Assembly: GCA_022702705.1 (NCBI GenBank)
Contig: CM040428.1
Coordinates: forward strand, 90,288,933 to 90,352,932
Source of the DNA: Papilionanthe hookeriana x Papilionanthe teres
Lineage: Eukaryota > Streptophyta > Magnoliopsida > Asparagales > Orchidaceae
DNA: 64,000 bases
Reading direction: 5' to 3'
Shown here: in pieces, positions 12,201 to 24,455 of the stretch
Numbering within the stretch: position 1 is the stretch's first letter
Layout: each line of letters starts with the position of its first letter
Translations under genes and position numbers: made by a program
Notes under the pieces: generated by a model
Told to the model about the DNA's origin: nothing
Database searches by the model: none
Seen by the model: only the letters and a program-made list of their open reading frames with translations

Positions 12201-13075
12201 TTTGGTCAAAATAATCAATTTTGGACCTAATGACCAATTAGTGACCCAATAAGTCAATCTCTGACCAAAAGGTCAACTTTGATCAAAATGGTCAATCTTT
12301 GACCCAATGACAAACCCATTGACCAAATAGCAAAAAGTCAATTTTGGTCAAAATAGACATTTTTTGACTTAATGACCACCCATTGACCTGATAGGTCAAC
12401 TTTTGACCAAAAAGTCAATTTTGGTCAAAAAAGTCAATTTTTTACCTAATGACCAATTATTGGCCCAGTAAGCCAATCTTAGACCAAAAAGTCAACTTTG
12501 GTCAAAATGGTCAATCCTTGACCCAATAAACAACCCATTGACCCAATAGGTCAACTATTGACCAAAAAGTCAATTTTGGTCAAAAAAGTCAATTTTTGAC
12601 CTAATGACCAATTATTGGCCCAGTAAGCTAATCTCAAACCAAAAAGTCAACTTTGGTCAAAATGATCAATCTTGACCGATGACAAACCAAATAGATCTAC
12701 TTTTGACAAAAAAGTCTTCTTCGGTCAGAATGGTCAATTCTTGACCCAATTACCAACTCATTAACCAAAGAGGCCAACTTTTGACCAAAAACTAAACTTT
12801 GGTCAAGATGGTCAATTTTTGACCCAATGACCACCCCGTTGACATTCAACTTTTGACTAAAAATTTAATTTTTGTCAAAATAATAAATTTTTGACCTAAA
12901 GACCAATTAATGACCCAATAAGTCAATCTCTGACCAAAAAGTCAACTTTGGTCAAAATGGTGAATCCTTGACCCAATATGTCAACTTTTGACCAAAAAGT
13001 TAATTTTGGTCAAAATTGTCAATTTTGACCTAATGACTACCCCATTAACCCGAAAAGTCAACTATTGACCAAAAT
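9224..13075 (+). repeat. Array S superblock 1 (3852 bp)
   Basis: Superblocks are cut here at the marker GTCAAGTTTGGTTAAAATGG, at 9224 and 13076. Ordered landmarks follow: GTGAACTTTTGTCAAAAT (9303), a run ending GTCAAGATAGTC then GACCTATGACC (about 10070-10095), AGTGAATTTTGGTC (about 10288), GCCTTTGACCTGATGGG (10564), GTCGTCGACCCGATGGG (11307), GACGTTATAGG (about 11700), TTTTTAATGAAAAAATC (about 11795), and GTCATTGACCCTATGGG (12160). Compared with superblock 2 it lacks several monomers in its first third. No gene is present. Confidence 0.72.
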
Positions 13076-16000
13076 GTCAAGTTTGGTTAAAATGGTCAAT
13101 TTCTGACCCAATCACCAACCCATTAACCGAATATGTCAACTTTTGACCAAAAAGTCAACTTTGGTCAAAATCATTAATTCTTGACCCAATGACCAACCTA
13201 TAGACCCAATAGGTCAACTTTTGACCAAAATAGTCAATTTTTGACATAATGACCATTTATTGACCCAATAAGTCAATCTCTGACTAAAAGGATACTTTTG
13301 GTCAAAATGGTTAATCCTTGACCTAATGACTAACCCAATGAACCAATAGGTCAACTTTTGACCAAAAAGTGAACTTTTGTCAAATTAGTCAATCCTTGAC
13401 ACAATGACCAACCCATTGACACAATCGGTCAACTTTTAACCAAAAAGTTAATTTTGGTCAATATGGTCAATTTTTTACCTAATGACCACCCTATTGACCC
13501 AATATGTCAACTTTTGAACAAAAAGTCAACTTTGGTCAGAATGGTCAATTTCTGACCCAATGACCACCCCATTGACCAAATGGGTCAACTTTTGACCAAA
13601 AATTCATTTTTGGTCAAAATAGTCAATTTTTGACCTAATGACCACTTATTGACCCAAAAAGTCAATCTCTGACCAAAAAGTCAAATTTGGTCAAAAAGCT
13701 CAATCCTTGACCCAATGACCAACCCATTGACCCAATTGATCAACTATGGTCCAAATTATCAATCTTTGACCAAATGACCTAATAGGTAAACTTCTGACCA
13801 AAAGGTTAATTTTGGTCAAAATAGTCAATTTTTGACATAATGACCAACTCATTAGCCCAATAGGCCAACATTTGACCAAAAAGTCAATTTTGGTCAATAT
13901 AGTCAGTTTTTAACCTAATGACCACCCAATTGACCCAATATGTCAACTTTTGACCAAAAAGTCAATTTTTGTTAAAATGATCAATTTCAGACCCACTAAC
14001 CCAATAGGCTAACTTTTGACCAAAAAGTCAATTTTCGTCAAAATAGTCAATTTTTGACCTAATGACCAAATATTGGCCCAATAAACCAATCTCTTACTAA
14101 AAAGTCAACTTTGGTCAAAATGGTCAATCCTTGACCAAATGACCAACCTATTGAGCATATAGGTCAACATTTGACTAAAAAGTCAACTTTGGTCAGAATG
14201 ATCAATCCTTGACCAAACGACCAACCCATTGGCCTAATAGGTCAAGTTTTGAACAAAAAGTCAATTTTGGTCAAAATAGTCAATTTTTGAATTAATGATC
14301 AATTATTGACCCAATCAGTCAATCTCTGACCAAAAAGTCAACTTTAGTCAAAATGGTCAATCCTTAACTCATAGACAAAACCATTGAACCAATGGGTAAA
14401 CATTTGACCAAAAATTCAATTTCGGGCAAAATAGTCAATTTTTGACATAATGACCACCCATTGACCCAATATGTAAACTTTTGACTAAAATGTCAATTTT
14501 GTTCAAAATGGTTCATTTTTGACATAATGACCACCCCGTTGACCCAATGGGTAAACTTTTGACCAAAAACTCAATTTCAGTCAAAATATTAAATTTTTGA
14601 CCAAATGACCAATTACTGACACAATAAATCAATCTCTGACTAAAAAGTGAACTTTGGTCAAAATGTTTAAAACTTGACCGAATGACAAACCCATTGACCC
14701 ACTAGGTCAACTTTTGACCAAAAAGTCAAGTTTGATCAAAATGGTCATTTTTTTACCCATTGATCCTATAAGTCAACCTTCGACCAAAAAGTCATCTTCG
14801 GTCAAAATGGTCAATTCTTGACCCAATTACCAACTCAATGACCGAATAGGTCAACTTTTGACCAAAAAGTCAACTTTGGTCAAAATGGTCAATTTCTCAC
14901 TGAATAACCATGCCTTTGACCCGATGTGTTAACTTTTGACCAAAATTCAGATTTGGCAAGAGTCATTTTTTACATAATGACAAATTATTGACCCAATAAG
15001 TCAATCACTGACCCAATAGTTTAATTTTTGACTGAAAATACAATTTTCGTCAAAATAGTAAATTTATGATTTAATGACCACTCATTGACCCAGTAGATCA
15101 ACTTTTGACCAAAAAAGTCAATTTTGGTCAAAATGGTCAAGTTATTACCTAATGACCAATTATTGGCCCATTAAGCCAATCTCTGACCAAAAAGTCAACT
15201 TTGGTCAAAAAGGTCAATCCTTGACCCAATGACCAACCCATTGACCCAATAGGGTCAACTTTTGACCAAAAAGTCAACTTTGGCCAAAATGATTAATCCT
15301 TCACCCAATGTCCAACCCATTGGTCTAATAGGTGAACTTTTGATGAAAAAGTCAATTTTGATAGTCAATTTTTGAATTATTGACTAATTATTGATCCAAT
15401 AAGTCAATCTCTAACAAAAAAGTCAACTTTGGTCAAAACGGCCAATCCTTGACCCAATGAAAAACCCATTGACCAAATAGGTCAAGTTTCGACAAAAAAT
15501 TCAATTTTGGTCAAAATAGTCAATTTTTGATCTAATGACTACCCATTGACTCAATAGGTAAACTTTTGACAAAAAAGTCAACTTTGGTCAAAATGTCAAT
15601 ATCTGAACAAATGATCATGCCGTCGACCCAAACTTTTGACCAAAAAATCAATTTTGGTCAAAATAGTCAATTTTTGACCTAATGACCAATTATTGACCCA
15701 ATAAGTCAATCTCTGACAAAAAACTCAACTTGGTCAAAATGGTCAATCCTTGACCCAATGACAGACCCATTGACCCAATAGTTCAACTTTTGACCAAAAA
15801 GTCAATTTTGGTCAAAATAGTCAATTTTTTTACTTAATGACCACCCATTGACCCAATATGTCAACTTTTGGCCAAAAAGTCAATTTTGGTCAAAAAATCT
15901 TTTTTTGACCTAATGACCTATTATAAGCCCAGAAAGCCAATCTCTGACTAAAAAGTTAACTTTGGTCAAAATGGTCAATCCTTAACCCAAAGACCAACCC

Positions 16001-16925
16001 ATTGACGCTATATGTCAACTTTTAACCAAAAATTCAACTTTGGTCAGAATGATCAATCCTTGACCCAATAGGCAACCATTGGCCTAATAGGTCAACTTTT
16101 AACGAAAAAGTCAATTTTGATCAAAATAGTGAATTTTTTAATAATGAAGAATTATGAACACATTAAGTAAGTCTCTGACTAAAAAGTTAATTTTGGTCAA
16201 AATGGTCAATCCTTGACCCGATGATGAAACCCATTGACCGAATAGGTCGACTTTTGACCGAAGGTCGATTTTGGTCAAAATAGTCGATTTTGACCTAATG
16301 ACCACCCATTGACCCAGTAGGTCAACTTTTGACTAAAAAGTCAACTTTGGTCAAAATGGTCAATTTTTTACCCAACGACCAACTTATTGACCCAATAGAT
16401 GAACTTTTGACCCAAGAGTCATCTTCGATCAAAATGGTAAATTCTTGACCCAATTACCAACTCAATAACCAAATATATCAACTTTTGACCAAAAAGCTAA
16501 CTTTGGTCAAAATTGTCAATTTCTGATCGAATGACCATGTCGTTGACTCTATGGTTTAACTTTTTAATAAAAATTTAATTTTGGTCAAAATAATCAATTT
16601 TTGACCTAATGACTAATTATTGACCCAATAAGTCAATCTCATACCATAAAGTCAAGTTTGGTAAAAATGGTCAATCCTTGACCCAATGACAAACCCATTG
16701 ACCTAATAGTTCAACTTTTGACCAAAAAGTCGATTGTGGTCGAAATAGACGATTTTTAACTTAATGACCGCCCATTGACCTGATCGATCGACTTTTGACC
16801 AAAAAGTCGATTTTGGTCGAAATAATCGATTTTTGGCCTAATGACCGATTATTGGCTCGATAAACCAATCTCTGACCAAAAGTCGACTTTGGTCGAAAAT
16901 GGTCGAAACCTTGACCCGATGAACG
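13076..16925 (+). repeat. Array S superblock 2 (about 3.85 kb)
   Basis: This block repeats superblock 1 landmarks in the same order: GTCAAGTTTGGTTAAAATGG (13076), CCTATAGACCC (about 13197), GTGAACTTTTGTC (13369), GCCTTTGACCCGATG (14919), CCGTCGACCC (about 15620), GACGCTATATG (about 16003), TTTTAACGAAAAAGTC (about 16097) and GTCGTTGACTCTATGG (16549). A shortened monomer, TTTTGATAGTCAATTTTTG (about 15356), lacks the usual GTCAAAA and is shared with superblock 3. The last 200 bp carry dense TCGA changes. The block ends where the GTGAACTTTTGTC module of superblock 3 begins. Confidence 0.72.
16215..16300. other. TCGA-rich patch 5
   Basis: GACCCGATGATGAAACCC, GACCGAATAGGTCGAC, GACCGAAGGTCGATTTTGG and AGTCGATTTTGACC show A-to-G at TCAA and CCAA words plus small insertions and deletions. 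Confidence 0.7.
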
Positions 16926-16935
16926 GCCCATTGAC
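16715..16935. other. TCGA-rich patch 6
   Basis: Nearly every TCAA in about 200 bp reads TCGA (AGTCGATTGTGGTCGAAAT, CTGATCGATCGAC, GGTCGAAATAATCGA, GTCGACTTTGGTCGAAAA). GACC-A also becomes GACC-G (GACCGCCC, GACCGATTATT). The sequence returns to TCAA sharply at about 16935, close to the S2/S3 boundary. Confidence 0.8.
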
Positions 16936-17399
16936 CCAATAGGTCAACTTTTGACTAAAAAGTGAACTTTTGTCAAAATACTCAATCCTTGACACAATGA
17001 CCAACCCATTGACACAATAGGTCAACTTTTGACTAAAAAGTTAATTTTGGTAAATATAGTCAATTTTTTACTTAATGACCACCCTATTGACCTAATATGC
17101 CAGTCAACTTTTGACTAAAAAGTTAACTTTGGTCAAAATGGTCAATTTCTGACCCAATAACCACCCAATTGACCTAATGGGTCAATTTTTGTCCAAAAAT
17201 TCATTTTTGGTCAAAATTGTCAATTTTTGACCTAATGATCAATTATTAACTCAATAAATCAATCTGTAACCAAAAAGTCAAATTTGGTCAAAATGGTCAA
17301 TCCATGACCTAATGACCAGCCCATTGACCCAATGACCAGTCCATTAATCCAATCGATCATATTTTGACCAAAAAGTCAACTATGGTCAAAATTATCAAT

Positions 17400-17835
17400 C
17401 TTTGACCCCGATGACCCGATAAGTCGATCTTCGACCGAAAAGTCGATTTTGGTCGAAATGAATCAGATTTTTCGCATAATGACCGACTCGTTGCCTAATA
17501 GATTGACTTTTGATCAAAAAATCGATTTTGGTCGAAATAGTTAGTTTTTGACTTAATGACCAGCTGATTGACCCAGATAGAGTCGACTTTTGACAAAAAA
17601 GTCAACTTTTATCGAAATGGTCGGTTTCGACCCAATGACTCGACCCATTGACCCAATATGTCGAATTTTGACCAAAAGTCGATTTTGTAACTCTAATGAC
17701 TAAATTATTGACCCGATAAACCGATCTCGACTAAAAAGTCGGCTTTGGTCAAAATGGTCAATCCTTGACCAAATGACCAAGCCATTGACTAGATATGTTA
17801 ACTTTGATTAAAAGTCGAACTTTGGTCGAAATGAT
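17400..17835. other. TCGA-rich patch 7 (longest, with many indels)
   Basis: This has over 400 bp of TCGA-type changes with frequent indels: GACCCCGATGACCCGATAAG, AAATGAATCAGATTTTTCG, CCCAGATAGAGTCGAC, TTTTGTAACTCTAATG and CCGATCTCGAC. It is the least regular stretch of the window and the hardest to align with its neighbours. Confidence 0.78.
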
Positions 17836-19519
17836 CAATCCTCGACCCAACGACCAACCCATTGGCCTAAAGGGTCAACTTTTGAACAAAAAGTCAATTT
17901 TGGTCAAAAGAGTTACTCTTTGAATTAATGACAAATTATTGACCAAATCAGTCAATCTCCGACCAAAATGTCAACTTTGGTCAAAATGGTCAATCCCTAA
18001 CCCTGAAGCAAACCCATTGACCCAATAGGATAACTTTTGACCAAATAGTCAATTTTGGTCAAGATAGTCAATTTTTAACCTAATCTCCACCCATTGACCC
18101 AATATGTCAACTTCTGACCAAAATGTCTACTTTTGTCAAAATGATCAAATTTGGACTTAATGACCACCCGTTGACCCAAAGGGTAAACTTTTGACCAAAA
18201 ATTCAATTTTGGTCAAAAACTTTTAACCAAAAAGTCATCTTTGGTCAAAATGGTCAATTTCTGACCTAATGACCACCCATTCACCCAATGGGTTAACTTT
18301 TGACCAAAAATTCAATTACCTAATGACCTATTATTGGCCCAATAAGTCAATCTTTGACTAAAAAGTGAACTTTGGTTAGGATGGTTAATACTTGACCCAA
18401 TGACAAACCCATTGACTCAATATGTCAACTTTTGACAAAAAAGTTAAATTTGGTCAAAATAGTCAATTTCTGACTTAATGACCACCCATTGACCCGATAT
18501 GTCAAGTTTTGACCAAAAAGTCAATTTTGGCCAAAATAATCAATTTTTGACCTAATGACCACTTTGGACCCAGTAAGCCAATCTCTGACCAAAAAGTTAA
18601 CTTTGGTCAAAATTGTCAATCCTTGACCCAAAGACCAACCCATTGGCCCAATAGGTTAACTCTTGACCAAAAGTCAACTTTAGTCAAAATGGTCATTTTT
18701 GACCCAATAGATCAACTTTTGATGAAAAAGTTATCTTCGGTCAGAATGGTCAATTCTTGACCCAATTACCAACTCATTGACGAAATAGGTTAACTTTTGA
18801 CCGAAAGTCAACTTTGGTTAAAATGGTCAATTTCTGACCCAATGACCACCCCGTTGACCCAATGGATCAAATTTTGACCAAAAATTTAATTTAGGTCAAA
18901 AAAGTCAATTTTTGACATAATGACCAAAGTAGTCAATTTTTGAATTAAAGACCAATTATTGAACAATAAGTCAATCTCTTACCAAAAAGTCAACTTTAGA
19001 CAAAATGGTCAATCCTTGAGCCAATGACAAATCCACTAACCCAATAGGTCAGCTTTTGACCAAATAGTAAATTTTGGTCAAAATAGTCAATTTTGGTCAA
19101 AATGGTTAATTTTTTACCAAATGACCAACCCATTGACCCAATAGATCAACTTTTTACCAAAAAGTCATCTTTGGTCAAAATGGTTAATTCTTGACCCTAT
19201 TACGATCTCATTGAACAAATACATCAACTTTTGACCAAAAAGTCAATTTTGGTCAAAATGGTCAATTTCTCACCCAATGACCATCCCGTTGACCTAATGG
19301 GTCAACTTTTGACCAAAAAAGTAATTTTAGTTAAAAATTGACAATTTTTTACCTAATGACCAAAATAGTCAATTTTTGAATTAATGACCAATTATTGACC
19401 CAATCTGTCAATCTCTGACAAAAAAGTCAACTTTGGTTAAAATGGTAAATCCTTGACCCAATGACAAACTCGTTGACCCAATAGGTCCACTTTTGACTAA
19501 AAAGTCAATTTTGGTCAAA

Positions 19520-19565
19520 ATAGTCGATTTTATCGACCTAATGAGTCCGCCATGGTATTGACCCA
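19520..19565. other. TCGA-rich patch 8
   Basis: AGTCGATTTTATCGACC and ATGAGTCCGCCATGGTATTG replace the common AGTCAATTTTTGACC and ATGACCACCCATTG words. Substitutions and insertions occur together within about 45 bp. Confidence 0.65.
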
Positions 19566-20254
19566 ATAGGTTAACTTTTAACCAAAAAGTCAACTTTGGT
19601 CAAAATGGTTAATTTTTTACCCAATGACCAACCCATTGAACCAATATGTCAACTTTTGACCAAATAAGTCATCGTTGGTCAAAATGTTCAATTCTTGACC
19701 CAATTACCAACTCATTGACCAAATAGGTCAACTTTTGACCAAAAAGTCAACTTTGGTCAAAATGGTTAATTTCTTACCCAATGACCCCCATTGACCCAAT
19801 GGGTAAACTTTTGACCAAAAATTCAATTTTGGTCAAAAACTATTGAACAAAAAGTCATCTTTGGTCAAAATGGTCAATTTATGACCCAATGACCGCCCGT
19901 TGACCCAATGGGTTAACTTTTGACCCAAATTCAATTTCGGTCAAAATAGTAAATTTTTGACCTAATGACCAATTATTGACCCAATAAGTCAATCTCTGAC
20001 TAAAAAGTGAATTTTGGTCAAAATGGTCAAAACTTGACCCAATGATAAAACCATTGACCCACTAGGTCAACTTTTGACCAAAAAGTCAACTTTGATCAAA
20101 ATGGTCATTTTTTGACACGATGACCAACCCTTTGACCCAATAGGTCAACCTTCGACCAAAAAGTCATCTTCGGTCAAAATGGTCAATTCCTAACCTAATT
20201 ACCAACTCAATGACCAAATATGTCAACTTTTGTCCAAAAAGTTAACTTTGGTCA

Positions 20255-20355
20255 AAAATGGTCAATTTCGACGAATGACCTGCTAGATTGACCCGATGGG
20301 TTAACTTTTGACCAAAAATTGATTTTGGTCAAAATAATCGATTTTACATTACAAT
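20255..20355. other. TCGA-rich patch 9
   Basis: GTCAAAAATGGTCAATTTCG, ACGAATGACCTGCTAGATTG, AAAATTGATTTTGG and AATCGATTTTACATTACAA show insertions, deletions and TCGA changes in the monomer that otherwise corresponds to the GCCTTTGACCC monomer of the S superblocks. Confidence 0.65.
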
Positions 20356-20649
20356 TAATGACCCAATATGTCAATCTCTGACCAAAAAGTCAACTATGGT
20401 CAAAATGGTCAATCCTTGACCTAATGTCAAACCCTTTGTTGCAATAGTTCAACTATTGACCAAAAATTCAATTTTGGTCAAAAAAGTCAATTTATGACTT
20501 AATGACCACCCATTGACCCAATAAAACAACTTTTGACCAAAAAAGTTAATTTTGGTCAAAATGTTCAATTTTTGACCTAATGACTAATTATTGGCACAGT
20601 AAGCCAATCTCTGACCAAAAAGTCAACAATGGTCAAAATGGTTAATGAC

Positions 20650-22340
20650 CAACCCATTGACTCAATGGCCAACTTTTGACCAAAAAGTTAACATTGGGCA
20701 AAATGATCAATCCTTGACCCAATGTCCAACCCATTGGCCTAATAGGTCAAATTTTGACGAAAAAGTCAATTTTGATAGTCAATTTTTGAATTAATGACCA
20801 ATTATTGACCCAATAAGTCAATCTCTGACTAAAAAGTCAACTTTGGTCAAAATGGTCAATCCTTGACATAATGAAAAACACATTGACCAAATAAGTCAAC
20901 TTTCGACAAAAAAGTCAAATTTGGTCAAAATAGTTAATTTTTGACATAATGATTACCCCTTGGCTCAATATGTCAACTTTTGAGCAAAAAGTCAACTTTG
21001 GTCAAAATGGTCAATTTCTGAGCGAATGACCATGCCGTCGACCTGATGGGTTAACTTTTGATCAAAAATTTAATTTTGGTCAAAATAGTCAACTTTTGAC
21101 CTAATAACAAACTGTTGACCCAAAAAGTCAATCTCTGACAAAAAAAGTCAACTTTCGTCAAAATGGTCAATCCTTGACCCAATGACAAACCCATTGACAA
21201 AATAGTTCAACTTTTGTACAAAATTGTCAATTTTGGTCAAACTAGTCAATTTTTGACTTAATGACCACCCATTGAGCCAATATGTCAAGTTTTGACCAAA
21301 AAGTCAATTTTAGTCAAAAAATCAATTTTTAACCTAATGACCAATTATTGGCCCAGTAAGCCAATCTCTGAACAAAAAGTTAAACTTTGGTCAAAATGGT
21401 CAAACCTTGACCCAATGACCAATTCATTGACGTTATAGGTCAACTTTTGACCAAAAAGTCAACATTGGTCAAAATGATCAATCCTTTACACAATGGTCAA
21501 CCCATTAGCCTAATAGGTCAACTTTTAACGAAAAAGTCAATTTGGTCAAAATAGTGAATTTTTTAATTAATGACCAATTATTAACCCAATAAGTCAATCT
21601 CTGACCAAAAAGTCAACTTTGGTTAAAATGGTCAATCCTTAACCCAATGACAAACCCATTTACCAAATAGGTTAACTTTTGACCAAAAAGTCAATTTTGG
21701 TCAAAATAGTTAATTTTTGACCTAATGACCACCCATTGACCTAATAGGTCAACTTTTGACCAAAAAGTCAACTTTAATGAAAATGGTCAATTTTTGACCC
21801 AATGACTAACATATTGACCCAATAGATCAACTTTTGACACAAGAGTAATCTTCGGTCAAAATGGTTAATTCTTGACCCAATTACCAACTGAATGACCAAA
21901 TAGGTCAACTTTTGACCAAAAAGCCAACTTTGGTCAAAATGGTCAATTTCTGACCTAATGACCGTGTCGTTGACCCTATGGGATAACTTTTTAATAAAAG
22001 TTTAATTTTGGTCAAAATAATCATTTTTTGACCTAATGATCAATTATTGACCCAATAAGTCAATCTCTGACCAAAAAGTCAACTTTATTCAAAATGATCA
22101 ATCCTTGACCCAATGACAAACCCATTGACCCAATAGTTCAACTTTTGACCAAAAAGTCAATTTTGGTTAAAATAGACAATTTTTGACTTAATGACCACCC
22201 ATTGACCCAATAGGTCAACATTTGACCAAAAAGTCAATTTTGGTCAAAAAAGTCAATTTTGACCTAATGCACCAATTTTTGGCCGAGTAAGCCAATCTCT
22301 GACCAAAAAGTCAACTTTGGTCAAAATGGTCAATGACCAA
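20650..22340 (+). repeat. 1.69 kb internal tandem duplication, copy 1
   Basis: Markers recur about 1690 bp later: AACATTGGGCAAAATGATC (20691) with CTTTGGGCAACATGATC (22383); the truncated TTTTGATAGTCAATTTTTG (about 20771) with TTTTGATAGGCAATTTTTG (about 22462); TTTTGAGCAAAAAGTC (20980 and 22670); the GTCGAC monomer (21037 and 22726); and the CCCTATGGG monomer (21967 and 23658). Both copies also share a deletion that leaves GGTCAATGACC or GGTTAATGACC. End points are approximate. Confidence 0.8.
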
Positions 22341-23950
22341 CCCATTGACCCAATAGGTCAACTTTTGACAAAAAAAGTCAACTTTGGGCAACATGATCAA
22401 TCCTTGACCTAATGTCCAACCCATTGGCCTAATAGGTCAACTTTTGACGAAAAAGTCAATTTTGATAGGCAATTTTTGAATTAATGAACAATTATTGACC
22501 CCAAAAGTCAATCTCTAACCAAAAGGTAAACTTTGGTCAAAATGGTCAATCCTTTACCGATTGAAAAATACATTGACCAAATAGGTCAACTTTCGACAAA
22601 AAAGTTAACTTTGGTCAAAATAGTCAATTTTTGACCTAATGATTACCCATTGACTCAATATGTCAACTTTTGAGCAAAAAGTCAACTTTGGTCAAAATGG
22701 TCAATTTCTGAACGAATGACCATGTCGTCGACCCGATGGGTTAACTTTTGACCAAAAATTTAATTTTGGTCGAAATAGTCAATTTTTGACCTAATGACCA
22801 ATTATTGACCCAATAGGTCCATCTCTGATAAAAAAAGTCAACTTTGGTCAAGATGGTCAATCCTTGACCTAATGAAAATCCCATTGTCAATTGCTCAACT
22901 TTTGAACAAAATTATCAATTTTGGTCAAAATTGTCAATTTTTTACTTAATGACCACCCATTGACCCAATATGTCAACTTTTGATCAAAAACTCAATTTTG
23001 GTCAAAAAATCAATTTTTGACCTAATGACCAATTATTGGCCTAGTAAGCTAATCTCTGACCAAAAAGTTAACTTTGGTCAAAATGGTTAATCCTTGACCC
23101 AATGACCAACCCGTTAACGCTATAGGTCAACTTTTGACCAAAAAGTCAACTTTGGCCAAAATGATCAATCCTTGACCCAATGACCAACCCATTGGCGTAA
23201 TAGGTCAACTTTTAACAAAAGAGTCAATTTTGGTCAAAATAATAAATTTTTTAATTAATGACCAATTATTAACCCAATAAGTCAATCTCTGACCAAAAAG
23301 TCAACTTTGGTTAAAATGGTCAATCCTTAACCCAATGACAAACACATTGACCCGAATAGATTCGACTTTTGACCAAAAAGTCAATTTTGGTCAATATAGT
23401 CAATTTTTGACCTAATGACCACCCATCAGCCCAATAGGTAAACTTTTAACCAAAAAGTCAACTTTGGTCAAAATTGTCAATTTTTAACCCAATGACTAAC
23501 ATATTGACCTAATAGATCAACTTTTGACACAAGAGTCATATTCGGTCAAATTGGTTAATTCTTGTCCCAAATACCAACTCAATGACCAAATAGGTCAACT
23601 TTTGACCAAAAAGCCAACTTTGGTCAAAATGGTTAATTTCTGACTGAATGACCATGTCGTTGACCCTATGGGTCAACTTTTTAATAAAAATTTAATTTTG
23701 GTCAAAATAATCAATTTTTTATCTAATGACCAATTATCGACCCAATAAGTCAATCTCTAACCAAAAAGTCAACTTTGGTCAAAATGGTTAATCCTTGACT
23801 CAATGACAAATACATTGACCCAATAGTTCAACTTTTGACCAAAAAGTTAATTTTGGTCAAAATAGACAATTTTTAACTTAATGACCAATTATTGGCCCGT
23901 AAGCAATCACTGACCAAAAAGTCAACTTCGGTCAAAATGGTCAATCCTTG
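22341..23950 (+). repeat. 1.69 kb internal tandem duplication, copy 2
   Basis: This is the second copy of the block above. It follows copy 1 through the GTCGTCGACCCGATGGG monomer (22726), GACGCTATAGG (about 23118) and GTCGTTGACCCTATGGG (23658), then loses one monomer near 23880, where GACTTAATGACC joins directly to an ATTATTGGCCCG form. Similarity to copy 1 looks higher than to superblocks 1, 2 or 4, as expected for a late duplication. Confidence 0.78.
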
Positions 23951-24455
23951 ACCCAATGAACAACCCATTGACCTAATAGGTCAACATTTGACCAAAAATT
24001 CAACTTTGGTCAAAATGATCAATCTTAACCCAATGACCAACCCATTAGATCTACTTTTGACCAAAATGTCATCTTTGGTCGGAATGGTCAATTCTTGACC
24101 CAATTACCAACTCATTAACCAAACAAGCCAACTGTTGACCAAAAAGTAAACTTTGGTCAAAATGGTCAATTTTTGACCCAATGACCACCCCGTTGACCCA
24201 ATGGGTCAATTTTTGACGAAAAATTTAAATTTTGTCAAAATAATAAAATTTTGACCTAATGACCAATTATTGACCCAACAAGTCAATCTCTGACCAAAAA
24301 GTCAACTTTCGTCAAAATGGTGAATCCTTGATCCAAAGACCAACGCATGACCCAATAAGTCAACTTTTGAACAAAAAGTGAATTTGGGTTAAAATTATCA
24401 ATATTTGACCAAATGACCACCCCATTAGCCCAATAAGTCAACTTTTGACCAAAAA

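Larger units (their letters stand above)
16926..24455 (+). repeat. Array S superblock 3, enlarged to about 7.5 kb
   Basis: It opens directly at the GTGAACTTTTGTCAAAAT module (16961), without the preceding GTCAAGTTTGG monomers, and carries the superblock landmarks: GATTGACCCGATGGG (about 20286, in place of GCCTTTGACCC), CCGTCGACCTGATGGG (21037), GTCGTTGACCCTATGGG (21967) and again at 23658. The excess length has two sources. About 1.5-2 kb of common-class monomers between 17.9 and 19.9 kb has no counterpart in superblocks 1, 2 or 4, and there is a 1.69 kb internal tandem duplication. No gene is present. Confidence 0.66.

Noticed and set aside
1..13000. A giant hairpin, with 1-6495 a mirror image of 6496-13000
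   Set aside because: The first monomers on each side of the switch are of different classes, and the L marker AGGGGGCGGT has no counterpart in the right-hand array, so the arms are related but not mirror copies.
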